Shown piece by piece: positions 7,934 to 17,478 of a stretch of 64,000 nucleotides of DNA. The stretch is taken from positions 615,659 through 679,658 of the forward strand of contig NZ_RXFS01000003.1 of the NCBI RefSeq assembly GCF_003952185.1, read 5' to 3'. The translations under genes and the position numbers were made by a program. The DNA is from Variovorax sp. 679. GTDB taxonomy: Bacteria > Pseudomonadota > Gammaproteobacteria > Burkholderiales > Burkholderiaceae_C. Under the pieces are notes generated by a model. The model was given only the letters and a program-made list of their open reading frames with translations, was not told the DNA's origin and did not search any database. The stretch's first letter is position 1. Every line of letters starts with the position of its first letter.

Positions 7934-8506
7934 ATGACCGACAACACCGCAGACCGCCCCGGCATCATCGAATTCGAAACCGAACGCCTGCTGATGCGCC
8001 AGTGGCGCGACAGCGATCTCGCGCCATTCTTCGAGCTGGCCTGCGACCCGCAGGTGATGGAGTTCCTGCTGCCGCTGCCCACGCGCGCCGACAGCGACGC
8101 GGCGGTTGCGCGTACGCGCTCGCGCATCGCCGAGAACGGCTGGGGCTTCTGGGCGGTGGAGCACAAGGCCTCGGGCGAGTTCATGGGCTTCACCGGGCTC
8201 AATTCACCGGCGGCCGAGCTGCCCTTCTCGCCCTGCGTGGAGATCGGCTGGCGCTTCGCCCGCAAGTGGTGGGGCCAGGGCTTCGCGAGCGAAGCGGCGC
8301 GCGCCGCGCTGCAGGTGGGCTTCGAACGGCTGGGGCTTCACGAGATCGTCGCCTTCACCGCATGGAACAACACCCGCTCCAGCGCGGTGATGGAGCGCAT
8401 CGGCATGAAGGAAGACGTGGCCGGCGCCTTCGACCATCCGCTGGTGCCCGAGGGGCACGCGTTGCGCCGGCACAGGCTCTACCGCATTGCCCGGCCGCAG
8501 CGCTGA
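7934..8506 (+). CDS. GNAT-family N-acetyltransferase, RimJ/RimL type
   Basis: A 190-residue GCN5-related acetyltransferase. It opens with the usual FETERLLMRQWRDSDL strand and carries the acetyl-CoA pyrophosphate loop in the segment RKWWGQGFASEAARAAL, then FTAWNNTRSSAVMERIGM, which is typical of the RimJ/RimL subgroup that modifies protein N-termini or small amines. The ATG at 7934 was chosen because it precedes the conserved first strand by a normal distance. It lies 20 bases after the dehydrogenase gene and may be read through from it. The acceptor is unknown. Confidence 0.88.
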   Translation: MTDNTADRPGIIEFETERLLMRQWRDSDLAPFFELACDPQVMEFLLPLPTRADSDAAVARTRSRIAENGWGFWAVEHKASGEFMGFTGLNSPAAELPFSPCVEIGWRFARKWWGQGFASEAARAALQVGFERLGLHEIVAFTAWNNTRSSAVMERIGMKEDVAGAFDHPLVPEGHALRRHRLYRIARPQR

Positions 8507-8513
8507 AAGCAAG

Positions 8514-9887
8514 CTACTTCGCCTTCGACACCCGCCACACGGCGTTGCCCACGTCGTCAGCCACGATCAGCGCACCGCTTTTGTCGAGCGCCACGCCTAC
8601 CGGCCGGCCCTGCGCCTTTTCGTCGGCGCTGAGGAAGCCGGTCAGCACGTCGACCGGCGGCCCGCTGGGCCTGCCGCCGATGAAGGGCACGAACACCACC
8701 TTGTAGCCCGACTTGGGCTTGCGGTTCCACGAGCCGTGCTCGCCGATGAAGACGCCGCTGGCGAACTGCTCGGGCATGCCGCCCGGGCGCGAGAACGCCA
8801 GGCCCAGCGGCGCGACGTGCGAGCCCAGCGCGTAGTCGGGCGCGATGGCCTTGGCGACCATCTCCGGGTTCTGCGGCGTGACGCGCGCGTCGACCACGCC
8901 GCCGTAGTAGCTCCATGGCCATCCGTAGAAAGCGCCCTCCTTCACCGATGTGAGGTAGTCGGGCACGAGGTCGCTGCCGATCTCGTCGCGCTCGTTCACC
9001 ACGGTCCACAGCACGTTGGTGTCCGGCTCCCAGCCCATGCCGTTGGGGTTGCGCAGGCCGCTGGCGAACAGGCGCTTCTCGCCGGTCTTCGTGTCGACTT
9101 CCCAGATGGCGGCGCGGCCCGCTTCGGCCGGGAGACCGTTCTCGCCGATGTTGCTGTTGGAGCCCACCGTCACGTAGAGCTTGCTGCCGTCGGCATTGGC
9201 GATCACGTTCTTGGTCCAGTGGTGGTTGATGCCGGCGGGCAGTGGCGTCACCAGCGTGGGGTTGGCGCCGATCGATGTCTGGCCCTCGGTGTAGGGCACC
9301 TTCACCAGCGCGTCGGCGTTGGCGATGAAGAGCTCGTTGCCGACCAGCGCCATGCCGTAGGGCGAACTCAGGTTGGACATGAACACCTGCCTCACCTCGG
9401 CCAGGCCGTCGCCGTTGGCGTCGCGCAGCAGGGTGATGCGGTTGGCGCTGGGCACGCCCGCGCTGGCGCGGCCCATGATCGTGCGCATGACCCAGTTGCG
9501 GACGGCGGCGACCGGGCCGCTGCCGCCGTCGCTGCTGTCCGCGGGCCGGGGCGGCTTGTTGCTCTCGGCCACCAGGATGTCGCCGTTGGGCAGGGTGTAG
9601 ACCCAGCGCGGGTGGTCGAGGCCGCGCGCCAGCGCCGTCACCTTCAGGCCTTCGGCGGGAACGGGCGCCGCGGCGTCGGTCCAGCCGACGGCGGGAGCGA
9701 CGTTGACGGTGGGAATCAGGGTCTTGTTCGGCTCGGCCAGTTGCGGGCGCGGGCCGATCGTCAGCTCGGGCGCCAGCTTGGCGGCCTCGCCGCAGCCGGC
9801 GGCGAGCAGCGCGGCGGCCAGGGCCGCGGCGGTGGTCCGTGGCCATGAAGACGCCATGCGGGTGGGTGCTTGCTGCGGTCGATTCAT
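8514..9887 (-). CDS. Sorbosone-dehydrogenase-like (PQQ-type beta-propeller) lipoprotein
   Basis: A 457-residue exported protein. The N-terminus ends in a lipobox LLAAGC with Cys32, so it is probably anchored to the outer membrane. The rest is a six-bladed propeller of the glucose/sorbosone dehydrogenase family: [20 protein letters not shown], the [13 protein letters not shown] blade with the substrate-side His pair, [12 protein letters not shown] and [15 protein letters not shown]. The family binds PQQ and oxidises sugars or aldehydes in the periplasm; PQQ use is assumed, not seen. The ATG at 9887 has AAGGAT seven bases upstream, better than the internal Met at codon 11. It is convergent with the acetyltransferase gene. 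Confidence 0.87.
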   Translation of the reverse strand: MNRPQQAPTRMASSWPRTTAAALAAALLAAGCGEAAKLAPELTIGPRPQLAEPNKTLIPTVNVAPAVGWTDAAAPVPAEGLKVTALARGLDHPRWVYTLPNGDILVAESNKPPRPADSSDGGSGPVAAVRNWVMRTIMGRASAGVPSANRITLLRDANGDGLAEVRQVFMSNLSSPYGMALVGNELFIANADALVKVPYTEGQTSIGANPTLVTPLPAGINHHWTKNVIANADGSKLYVTVGSNSNIGENGLPAEAGRAAIWEVDTKTGEKRLFASGLRNPNGMGWEPDTNVLWTVVNERDEIGSDLVPDYLTSVKEGAFYGWPWSYYGGVVDARVTPQNPEMVAKAIAPDYALGSHVAPLGLAFSRPGGMPEQFASGVFIGEHGSWNRKPKSGYKVVFVPFIGGRPSGPPVDVLTGFLSADEKAQGRPVGVALDKSGALIVADDVGNAVWRVSKAK

Positions 9888-10018
9888 GCGTGATCCTTCG
9901 CGCGGCCGGGTGCCGCATGCGGCGCATCATCCCAAGGCGGGCGGCCCAGGGAGTGTCGGTCGTGGGCGCTTTCTGGCGTGGGCGCACCCCATTCGCGCAT
10001 CGCCGCTACCATCGCCGG

Positions 10019-10792
10019 ATGACCGACGACCTGTTCCGCGCCGACGCCTACCTGCGCAGCTGCGAAGCCCGCGTGCTGCGCATCGACGATACCGGCATCG
10101 TGCTCGACCGCACGGTGTTCTATCCGCTGGGCGGCGGGCAGGCTGGAGACACCGGCGTGCTGGCCCTGGCCGACGGGCGCGAAGTCGTCATCGCCGACAC
10201 CCGCAAGGCCAAGGACGCGGAAGGCCAGCCGACCGATGAATTCATCCACGTGCCGGCCCCCGGACAGGCCGACCTGCTGGCCGCGCTGAAGCCCGGCGAC
10301 GCGGTCGACGCCCGCATCGACTGGGAGCGCCGCCACCGCCTGATGCGCTTCCACACCGCCACCCATCTCCTGTGCCACCTGGTGCCGCAGCAGGTGAACG
10401 GCTGCTCCATCACGCCCGACTACGCGCGGCTCGACTTCCACATGACCGACCCGCTGGACAAGGACTCGCTGACGGCCGGCCTGGCCCGGCTGGTCGAGGC
10501 GGCCCACCCGCTGACCGTGGGCGCCATCACCGACGAGGAACTCGACGCCAACCCGGCGCTGGTGAAGAGCATGAGCGTTCAGCCGCCACGCGGCTCGGGC
10601 ACGGTGCGCACCATCCGCATCGGCGGAACCGGCCCCGGCGACACTCAGATCGACCTCCAGCCCTGCGGCGGCACGCATGTTGCAAACACCGCGGAAATCG
10701 GCGCGGTGGTGGTCACCAAGATCGAGAAGAAGAGCGCCAACAGCCGGCGCGTGGTGCTGGGCTGGGCCAGCCCGCTCCCCCAGGCGGCTTGA
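10019..10792 (+). CDS. Alanyl-tRNA editing protein, AlaX type
   Basis: A 257-residue free-standing editing domain that hydrolyses mischarged Ser-tRNA(Ala) or Gly-tRNA(Ala). The zinc site is complete: His112 and His116 in HTATH, and Cys216 and His220 in CGGTH. The N-terminal part (VFYPLGGGQAGDTG) matches the beta-barrel that precedes the editing core in AlaRS. The length fits the AlaX-II/medium class. The ATG at 10019 leads directly into LFRADAYLRSCEARV. It diverges from the sorbosone-dehydrogenase-like gene with a 131-bp gap and precedes the DsbD-like gene by 43 bases. Confidence 0.92.
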   Translation: MTDDLFRADAYLRSCEARVLRIDDTGIVLDRTVFYPLGGGQAGDTGVLALADGREVVIADTRKAKDAEGQPTDEFIHVPAPGQADLLAALKPGDAVDARIDWERRHRLMRFHTATHLLCHLVPQQVNGCSITPDYARLDFHMTDPLDKDSLTAGLARLVEAAHPLTVGAITDEELDANPALVKSMSVQPPRGSGTVRTIRIGGTGPGDTQIDLQPCGGTHVANTAEIGAVVVTKIEKKSANSRRVVLGWASPLPQAA

Positions 10793-10835
10793 AACGCCCG
10801 GAACTTCGCCCCCACCGATTGCTCCGACTGACGGC

Positions 10836-13070
10836 ATGATCTTTTCGCGCATCCAATTCGCTACGCTTCTGATAGCAACAGCCGCAGCCAGCATGCTGGC
10901 TGCAGCACAATCGCCTCCCGAGCTGGCGTCCAAGCCCGGCGCCGTCGTCACCACCCCCCACGTACGCGCCGAACTGATCGCCCACGCCCCCGACGGCGTG
11001 ACGCCCGGCGCACCCGTCTGGGTCGGCCTGCAGATCGCGCACCAGCCCGAGTGGCACACATATTGGAAGAACGCCGGCGATTCGGGCCTGCCCACCGAGA
11101 TGACGTGGACGCTGCCGGCGGGCGTGTCCACCGGCGAGATCGCCTGGCCGGCGCCGAAGAAGATCCCGGTCGGCAGCCTCGCCAACTACGGCTACGAGAA
11201 CACCGTGCTGCTGCCGGTGCCGCTGGAGGTGTCCACGCTCTACAAGCCGCCGGTAGCGCTGGGCGGCACGCCGGCGATGGACATCCAGCTAAAGGCTTCC
11301 TGGCTGGTCTGCCGCAAGGAATGCATTCCCGAGGAAGGCACGTTCACGCTGGCCCTGCCGCTGCAGGGCTCTACCGCACTGCACAAGGCCGAGTTCGACG
11401 CAGCCTTCGCCGCGCGGCCCGAAACGCTGGCCAAACCGGGCGCCATCGAGGTCGACGGTCACAACCTGAAGGTGCGGCTCGTGGGCCTGCCCGCCACCGC
11501 GCAAGGCAAGACGCTGGGCTTCTTCCCCGAGACTCCCGAGGTGATCCGCACCGCGGCCGTCTCCGGCAAGGACTGGACCCAATCCTGGCAGGGCGACACC
11601 TGGACCGCCACCATGCCGCTGGCCGACCAGCGCAGCGCGAGCCCCACGGTGATGCCGGTGGTGGTGACGCTGGCCGAGGCCGACCGGCAGGCCGGCCAGC
11701 CGATGGCCTGGCGCGCCGAGGCGCCCGTTACGGGTGCCTGGCCCGCGGGCGCCGCGCCGCGCGCCGCAGAGGTCTCGCCGGAACTGCAGGCCGCGCTTGC
11801 CGCCAACGCGGCCAAAGCCGCTTCGAAGGGCGCAGACCTGCCCGCGCCGTCTTCCACCACCTTCGTGGCCGCGCTCCTGGGCGCATTGCTCGGCGGCCTG
11901 CTGCTCAACCTGATGCCCTGCGTGTTCCCGATCCTCGCGATCAAGGTGCTGGGCTTCGCGCGGCAGGCGGGCAACGCCAGCGCGCACCGCAAGGCGGGGC
12001 TGGCCTACACGGGCGGCGTGATGCTGTCCTTCCTCGCGCTCGGCGGCGGCATGCTCGCGCTGCGCGCGGCGGGCGCCGGGCTGGGCTGGGGCTTCCAGCT
12101 GCAGTCGCCCGGCGTGGTCGCGGCGCTGGCGGCGCTGTTCACGCTGATCGGGCTGAACCTCGCAGGCGTGTTCGAGTTCGGCCGCGCCGCGCCTTCGTCG
12201 GTGTGCAGCGCGCAGGCCAAGCATCCGCTGGCCAACGACTTTCTCTCCGGCGTGCTCGCCGTGATCATCGCCTCGCCCTGCTCGGCGCCGTTCATGGGCG
12301 CGTCGCTGGGCTTCGCCATCGGCCTTCCTGCTGGCCAGGCGCTGCTGCTGTTCGCCGCGCTGGGCTTCGGGCTGGCGCTGCCGTACCTCGTGGCCGGCTT
12401 CGTGCCCGCCGTGGCCTACCTGCTGCCGAAACCCGGCCCGTGGATGGGCACGCTGCGCCGCCTGCTCGCCTTCCCGATGTTCGCCACGGTGGCGTGGCTG
12501 GTGTGGGTGCTGGGCCAGCAAAGCGGCATCGACGGCGCGGGCACGCTGCTCGCGCTGCTGGTGTGCATGGCCGCCACCGTCTGGGCGCTCACGCTGCGCG
12601 GGCGCGCGCGGGTGGTGATTGCCGGCGTGCTGATCGCCTTCACTGCCGTGCTGACCGCCGCCATTGGCCGCAACGTGCTGCAGATGGTGGAGCCCGCGAA
12701 GCTGGCATCGTCGGCGCCGGGCGCCGCCGGCCAGCGTTGGCAGCCGTGGTCCGCCGAGCGCGTGGCCCAGCTGTCGGACGCCGGCCGGCCGGTGTTCATC
12801 GACTTCACCGCCGCGTGGTGCGTGACCTGCCAGTACAACAAGAAGAGCACCCTGTCCGACGCGCAGGTGCTGGCCGACTTCGACGCCAAGAAGGTCGCGA
12901 TGCTGCGTGCCGACTGGACCCGCCGCGACCCCGCCATCACCGCCGCGCTCACCGCGCTCGGCCGCAGCGGCGTGCCGGTGTACGTGCTGCAGGCGCCGGG
13001 CAAGCCGCCGGTCGTGCTGACGGAGATACTGGGCAAGGACGAGGTCCGCGCCGCGCTGGCCGCGCTTTGA
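10836..13070 (+). CDS. DsbD-family protein-disulfide reductase (ScsB-like)
   Basis: A 744-residue inner-membrane electron shuttle passing reducing power from cytoplasmic thioredoxin to periplasmic thiols. Residues 1-24 form a signal peptide. The periplasmic N-domain has a Cys pair at 159 and 163 (VCRKEC) and is of the longer ScsB kind rather than classical nDsbD. The central membrane domain of about eight helices starts near residue 345 and carries the two redox cysteines in LMPCVFP and SPCSAPFMG. The C-terminal periplasmic thioredoxin domain has WCVTC with Cys662 and Cys665. An exported redoxin gene follows 94 bases downstream and may be a redox partner. Confidence 0.92.
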   Translation: MIFSRIQFATLLIATAAASMLAAAQSPPELASKPGAVVTTPHVRAELIAHAPDGVTPGAPVWVGLQIAHQPEWHTYWKNAGDSGLPTEMTWTLPAGVSTGEIAWPAPKKIPVGSLANYGYENTVLLPVPLEVSTLYKPPVALGGTPAMDIQLKASWLVCRKECIPEEGTFTLALPLQGSTALHKAEFDAAFAARPETLAKPGAIEVDGHNLKVRLVGLPATAQGKTLGFFPETPEVIRTAAVSGKDWTQSWQGDTWTATMPLADQRSASPTVMPVVVTLAEADRQAGQPMAWRAEAPVTGAWPAGAAPRAAEVSPELQAALAANAAKAASKGADLPAPSSTTFVAALLGALLGGLLLNLMPCVFPILAIKVLGFARQAGNASAHRKAGLAYTGGVMLSFLALGGGMLALRAAGAGLGWGFQLQSPGVVAALAALFTLIGLNLAGVFEFGRAAPSSVCSAQAKHPLANDFLSGVLAVIIASPCSAPFMGASLGFAIGLPAGQALLLFAALGFGLALPYLVAGFVPAVAYLLPKPGPWMGTLRRLLAFPMFATVAWLVWVLGQQSGIDGAGTLLALLVCMAATVWALTLRGRARVVIAGVLIAFTAVLTAAIGRNVLQMVEPAKLASSAPGAAGQRWQPWSAERVAQLSDAGRPVFIDFTAAWCVTCQYNKKSTLSDAQVLADFDAKKVAMLRADWTRRDPAITAALTALGRSGVPVYVLQAPGKPPVVLTEILGKDEVRAALAAL

Positions 13071-13078
13071 CCACCGGC

Positions 13079-13095
13079 GTGACATGGGTTGTCAC
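13079..13095. promoter_or_regulatory. Short inverted repeat before the redoxin gene
   Basis: GTGACA at 13079-13084 and TGTCAC at 13090-13095 are perfect 6-bp arms separated by 5 bases, in the gap between the DsbD-like gene and the redoxin gene. It is too short and lacks a T-run to be a convincing terminator. An operator for the downstream gene is possible; chance cannot be excluded. Confidence 0.25.
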
Positions 13096-13164
13096 ATGCA
13101 CTTGAAGAAACCGTTCTAAGCTGCAGTTGTTGTTTGGAATTTTGTTTTGGAGTTCAAGCTGGCC

Positions 13165-13857
13165 ATGTCTCTCTCGCCAACCGTCGACTCGCGTTCCTTC
13201 CGTGCCGCGCGCAATGCCCGCGCCGCCCTGAGCCGGGCCTCCCGCCGTGCCGTCGTCGCCGCGGCCGTGGCGCTCGGCGCCACCTTCCTCATGGGCAACA
13301 ACGCCGCGGCAGCCCCCACCGTGGGCCAGCAGGCGCCCGATTTCGTCGCGGTGGACACCAGCGGCGCCAAGCACAAGCTCTCCGACTTCGCGGGCAAGTT
13401 CGTGGTGCTCGAATGGACCAACCCCGGCTGCCCCTTCGTGCGCAAGCACTACGGCAGCGGCAACATGCCCGCCACGCAGAAGGCCGCGACCGACAAGGGC
13501 GTGGTGTGGCTGGCCATCAATTCCACCGAGCGCGCCGCCTCCGACTACCTCAAGCCCGACGCGCTCGATGCCTGGATGAAGTCGCAGAAGGCCGCGCCCA
13601 CCGCCGTGCTGATGGACGAGGACGGCCTCATCGGCCAGGTCTACGGCGCGCGCACCACGCCGCACATCTTCATCATCGACCCCAAGGGCACGCTGGTGTA
13701 CGCGGGCGGCATCGACAGCATCGCGTCGGCGCGCGTGGACGACATCAAGACCGCGACCAACTACGTGAACCAGGCGCTCGGCGAGGCCTTCGGCGGCAAG
13801 CCGATCTCGGCCGCTACGACGCGGCCCTACGGCTGCTCGATCAAGTACAAGGCCTGA
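13165..13857 (+). CDS. Exported redoxin/thioredoxin-fold protein with a single active-site Cys
   Basis: A 230-residue periplasmic AhpC/TSA-type thioredoxin-fold protein. A long basic n-region precedes the hydrophobic signal (VVAAAVALGATFLMGNNAAAA). The mature domain starts at VGQQAPDF. The active site reads NPGCPFVRKHY with only Cys89; the second position of a CxxC pair is Val, so it is not a dithiol thioredoxin. A second Cys occurs in the conserved C-terminal YGCSIKY. This pattern is known in a redoxin group often annotated as thioredoxin family protein. The ATG at 13165 is preferred over an in-frame TTG 18 bases earlier, with GGAG about 12 bases upstream. The neighbouring DsbD-like protein could reduce it. 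Confidence 0.85.
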   Translation: MSLSPTVDSRSFRAARNARAALSRASRRAVVAAAVALGATFLMGNNAAAAPTVGQQAPDFVAVDTSGAKHKLSDFAGKFVVLEWTNPGCPFVRKHYGSGNMPATQKAATDKGVVWLAINSTERAASDYLKPDALDAWMKSQKAAPTAVLMDEDGLIGQVYGARTTPHIFIIDPKGTLVYAGGIDSIASARVDDIKTATNYVNQALGEAFGGKPISAATTRPYGCSIKYKA

Positions 13858-13876
13858 GAAGAGGCGCGCTCCTCGG

Positions 13877-14482
13877 ATGAGCGAGATTCCGGGAACGGCC
13901 GGCTACAGCGCCAATGCCGCCACGCTGGCGCAGCAGTACGAAAGCCTGCGCTTCGAGGACGTCCACCGCGAAGTGCTGCACCTGTTTCCGGATGTGCCGG
14001 CCCGCGTGCTCGACATCGGTGCCGGCTCCGGGCGCGATGCCGCGGCGCTCGCCGCGCTGGGGCACCGGGTCGTGGCGGTCGAGCCCACGCCCGAACTGCG
14101 GGCCGAAGGCATGCGCCGCCACGCCGCGCTGCCCATCGAGTGGATCGACGATCACCTGCCCGGCCTGCATCGCGTGCAGGCGCTGGGCGTGCGCCACGAC
14201 CTGATCCTGCTGACCGCCGTCTGGATGCACCTGGACGCCGCCGAGCGTACCGCCGCCATGCAGGCCCTCGCCTCGTTGCTGGCCGAAGGCGGCCAGATCG
14301 CGATGTCGCTGCGCCATGGCCCCGTGCCCGAGGGCCGGCGCATGTTCGACGTGTCGGCACAAGAAACCGCCGAGCTCGCGGCCCGCCACGGGCTGCGGCA
14401 ACGCTTCCTGGGCGAGCGCGAGGACATGCTCGACCGGGCGGACGTCCGCTGGAGCTTCCTGGTGCTCCAGCGACCCGCTTGA
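13877..14482 (+). CDS. Class I SAM-dependent methyltransferase
   Basis: A 201-residue cytoplasmic methyltransferase. The SAM-binding motif I is VLDIGAGSGRDAAALA (residues about 43-58), with the acidic end of strand 2 in VVAVEPTPE and motif IV in HDLILLTAVWMHLD. It has no accessory domain that would show the acceptor. It follows the redoxin gene by 19 bases and may share its transcript. Members of this group are widespread and mostly uncharacterised, so I assign no substrate. Confidence 0.85.
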   Translation: MSEIPGTAGYSANAATLAQQYESLRFEDVHREVLHLFPDVPARVLDIGAGSGRDAAALAALGHRVVAVEPTPELRAEGMRRHAALPIEWIDDHLPGLHRVQALGVRHDLILLTAVWMHLDAAERTAAMQALASLLAEGGQIAMSLRHGPVPEGRRMFDVSAQETAELAARHGLRQRFLGEREDMLDRADVRWSFLVLQRPA

Positions 14483-14566
14483 CAGCTACCTGACCGGCGC
14501 AGTCAGGCAGCGGTCGGGGAGCCCGGCCTACCCTCGGCGCACACACATGCCACAGGGGACAACGAG

Positions 14567-15904
14567 ATGAATCCCGCGCCTTCCGCCGCGCAACCGCGCA
14601 CGGCCGCCCACGCCTCCACCGCTTCCTCCTCCAAATTCGCCACCGTCCTGCGCGTGACCGGCGGCAACTTCATGGAGATGTTCGACTTCTTCCTGTTCGG
14701 CTTCTACGCCACGCAGATCTCGAAGGCCTTCTTCCCGGCCGGCAACGAGTTCGCCTCGCTGATGCTGACCTTCATGACCTTCGGCGCGGGCTTCCTGATG
14801 CGGCCGCTGGGCGCGATCTTCCTGGGTGCGTATGTCGACCGCGTCGGCCGCCGCCAGGGCCTGATCGTCACGCTCGCGCTGATGGCCGTCGGCACGCTGC
14901 TGATCGCCTGCGTGCCGTCCTACGCCACCATCGGCCTGGCCGCGCCGCTGCTGGTGCTCGTCGGCCGGCTGCTGCAGGGCTTCTCGGCCGGCGTGGAGCT
15001 GGGCGGCGTGTCGGTGTACCTGTCGGAAATGGCGACGCCGGGCCACAAGGGCTTCTATGTGAGCTGGCAGTCGGCCAGCCAGCAGGTGGCTATCGTCGTG
15101 GCGGCCGCGCTCGGCTACTGGCTCAACGTGACCTTCACGCCGCAGGAGATCGGCGACTTCTACTGGCGCATTCCCTTCTTCGTGGGCTGCCTGATCGTGC
15201 CGGTGCTGTTCATCATCCGCCGCTCGCTGCAGGAGACAGAGGAGTTCATGGCGCGCAAGCACCGCCCCGACGCGCGCGAAATCTTCCGCTCGATGGTCGC
15301 CAACTGGGGCCTCGTCATCGCCGGGATGATGCTGGTGTCGATGACCACCGTGTCGTTCTACCTGATCACCGTCTACACGCCCACCTTCGGCAAGGCCGTG
15401 CTGCACCTGAGCACCACCGACGCGCTGATCGTCACGCTGTGCGTGGCCATCTCCAACTTCATCTGGCTGCCGATCATGGGCGCGCTGTCCGACCGCGTGG
15501 GCCGCAAGCCGCTGCTGATCGTGTTCACGTTGCTGACCATCCTCACGGCGTACCCGTCGCTCAAGTGGCTGGTCGGCGAACCGAGCTTCGCGCGCATGCT
15601 CGAAGTGGAGCTGTGGCTGTCGTTCCTCTATGCCAGCTACAACGGCGCGATGGTGGTGGCGCTCACCGAAGTGATGCCGGTGAACGTGCGCACCGCCGGC
15701 TTCTCGCTGGCCTACAGCCTCGCCACCGCGATCTTCGGCGGCTTCACGCCGGCCATCGCGACGGGGCTGATCGAGATGACCGGCGACAAGGGCGCGCCGG
15801 GCCTGTGGATGACCGCCGCCGCCGTGTGCGGGCTGATCGCCACGCTGGTGCTGTACCGGCGCAACGTGAATCCGGCCGACGCGGGGCGCGTGCCGGTGGT
15901 CTGA
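14567..15904 (+). CDS. MFS transporter of the citrate/tricarballylate:H+ symporter group
   Basis: A 445-residue inner-membrane protein with about twelve transmembrane helices. The MHS-family signatures are visible: [16 protein letters not shown] in helix 1, the [14 protein letters not shown] loop between helices 2 and 3, the [15 protein letters not shown] helix, and [13 protein letters not shown] in the second half. These resemble CitA/TcuC, proton symporters for citrate and tricarballylate. No tcuAB genes or other citrate genes are nearby, so the substrate is a guess within organic acids. The start is an ATG with AGGGGACAACGAG before it. Confidence 0.85.
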   Translation: MNPAPSAAQPRTAAHASTASSSKFATVLRVTGGNFMEMFDFFLFGFYATQISKAFFPAGNEFASLMLTFMTFGAGFLMRPLGAIFLGAYVDRVGRRQGLIVTLALMAVGTLLIACVPSYATIGLAAPLLVLVGRLLQGFSAGVELGGVSVYLSEMATPGHKGFYVSWQSASQQVAIVVAAALGYWLNVTFTPQEIGDFYWRIPFFVGCLIVPVLFIIRRSLQETEEFMARKHRPDAREIFRSMVANWGLVIAGMMLVSMTTVSFYLITVYTPTFGKAVLHLSTTDALIVTLCVAISNFIWLPIMGALSDRVGRKPLLIVFTLLTILTAYPSLKWLVGEPSFARMLEVELWLSFLYASYNGAMVVALTEVMPVNVRTAGFSLAYSLATAIFGGFTPAIATGLIEMTGDKGAPGLWMTAAAVCGLIATLVLYRRNVNPADAGRVPVV

Positions 15905-15911
15905 GCGACAG

Positions 15912-17444
15912 CTACCAGCTGCCCGAGGCACCGCCTCCGCTGCTGGAACCACCACCGCCGGACGACGAGCTGTCCGACGAACTGCTGCTACTGCTGCTCG
16001 AAGAACTGCTCGACGAGCCGCTGCTCCAGCCGCTGTCGGAGCTGTCGCCGTCGCCGCTGCCCGAGCCGAAGATCGGGAAGACGAACATGAACAGCAGCGC
16101 GAGAACGGTCGCGATCGCGCCGGGAATCCAGGTCTCGTCGGGCAACGGGCCGGGCTCGGTGATCACGACCACCGCGCCGACCGCGCCCAGCACGACGATC
16201 CACCGGACCGCGAAGCCGAGCGCGCTGCCATCCCGCCAGGTGTTGCGGATGCCGAAGACGATGACCGCGACCAGGAGGCTCGCGCCGCCGATGGCCAGCG
16301 CCCACAGGAAGCCCGGCCAGAACACGTCGCCGCCGACCATGAAGGCAATGCAGACCAACGCGGCGATCACCGCAGCGATGCCGCCGAGCACATATGCCAC
16401 TTCCTTCACACGCCCGCACAGATAGCCGAGGCCGTACAGGAAGAGCGCCGGAATGGCCAGGAACCCCGCCATGAACGGGTTCAGCAGCATGGCGGCTCCG
16501 CCCAGCGGACCCGCGCCGACAAGGCCGAGCACGAGCCGCCAGTCGCGCGGCCGGCGAGGCGCTTCGGGTTCGATCTCATGCAGCGCCCTGGCCCAGGGCT
16601 CGGGGGGCTGGATGCGGCGCCCGCGCTTGCCCGAACGCTTGCCGCGCGAAGGGGGTCGCGAGCTGCGGCGCCGTGTACCGACGAGAGGCCCCGCGCCGAG
16701 GCCATGCCATGCCCCCACGCCGATGCTCCACAGCATGACGCCGAGGAAGGCCTTTCCCTCGGGCGTGATGCCTCCGCTGGATGCCGTCGGCTCACGCACG
16801 GCTTCTTCGTCCACCGGCAGCGGCGTGGGCGCTGCGTCCGACGCGAGCGTGTCGGGCCATGACTGCGCCGTTGGCGGGCCGATCAGCTGCGACAACGCCC
16901 GCACCGCGGCCTGCACGCCGCCCGCATAGTCGCCATTGCGAAAGCGCGGCGCCATCTGCCGGTCGATGATCGCGGCCGCCTGGATGTCGGTGATCGTGCC
17001 CTCGAGGCCCTTGCCGACCTCGATGCGCATCTTCCGGTCCTTCAGCGCGACGAGCACCAGCACGCCGTCGTCCTCGTCCTTGCGGCCCAGCTTCCACTTC
17101 GCGAACACACGCGTGGCGTACTGCTCGATCGCCTCCTGACCCGTGGTCGGCACGATCAGCACCGCGAGCTGCGCCTGCGTGCTGCCCTCGAGGGCGGTGA
17201 TGTCCTGTCGCAGTGCCTCGGCCTCGCTCGCGCCCAGCGTGTTCGTGAGATCGACCACGCGCGTCTTCATCGGCGGCACGGGGGCCAGGCCTGCCTTGGC
17301 CTGTGCGAACGCAGGGCACGCGCCCATCGCGAGGTACAGCGAGAGAACGAGGCAAAGCCACGTCCAGGCTCTCGACTTCCTCTTGCCGGCGTCCGCCGAT
17401 GCTGATTCGGTAAACGCGGCGGAAGCGGAGTCTGTGAAAAGCAT
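15912..17444 (-). CDS. TPM-domain (YgcG-like) exported membrane protein with Ser/Gly-rich tail
   Basis: A 510-residue protein. A signal peptide ends near residue 48 (LVLSLYLAMGACPAFAQ). Residues about 57-190 are a TPM domain (VDLTNTLGASEAEALRQDI, then AVLIVPTTGQEAIEQYATRV), a fold seen in thylakoid photosystem-repair proteins and bacterial YgcG. Four or more transmembrane segments lie between about residues 305 and 455. The last 50 residues are almost only Ser, Gly and Asp, ending in GASGSW, the usual low-complexity ending of YgcG proteins. Function in bacteria is unclear. It is convergent with the MFS gene with a 7-base gap. Confidence 0.82.
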   Translation of the reverse strand: MLFTDSASAAFTESASADAGKRKSRAWTWLCLVLSLYLAMGACPAFAQAKAGLAPVPPMKTRVVDLTNTLGASEAEALRQDITALEGSTQAQLAVLIVPTTGQEAIEQYATRVFAKWKLGRKDEDDGVLVLVALKDRKMRIEVGKGLEGTITDIQAAAIIDRQMAPRFRNGDYAGGVQAAVRALSQLIGPPTAQSWPDTLASDAAPTPLPVDEEAVREPTASSGGITPEGKAFLGVMLWSIGVGAWHGLGAGPLVGTRRRSSRPPSRGKRSGKRGRRIQPPEPWARALHEIEPEAPRRPRDWRLVLGLVGAGPLGGAAMLLNPFMAGFLAIPALFLYGLGYLCGRVKEVAYVLGGIAAVIAALVCIAFMVGGDVFWPGFLWALAIGGASLLVAVIVFGIRNTWRDGSALGFAVRWIVVLGAVGAVVVITEPGPLPDETWIPGAIATVLALLFMFVFPIFGSGSGDGDSSDSGWSSGSSSSSSSSSSSSSSDSSSSGGGGSSSGGGASGSW

Positions 17445-17478
17445 GAGGCAGGATAACGCCCGCCGCGCGGTGGATCGC

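Noticed and set aside
15912..16060. Ser/Gly codon repeats at the end of the TPM-domain gene as a DNA repeat or phase-variable tract
   Set aside because: The codons are mixed and the Ser/Gly-rich ending is a normal protein feature of YgcG-like proteins.
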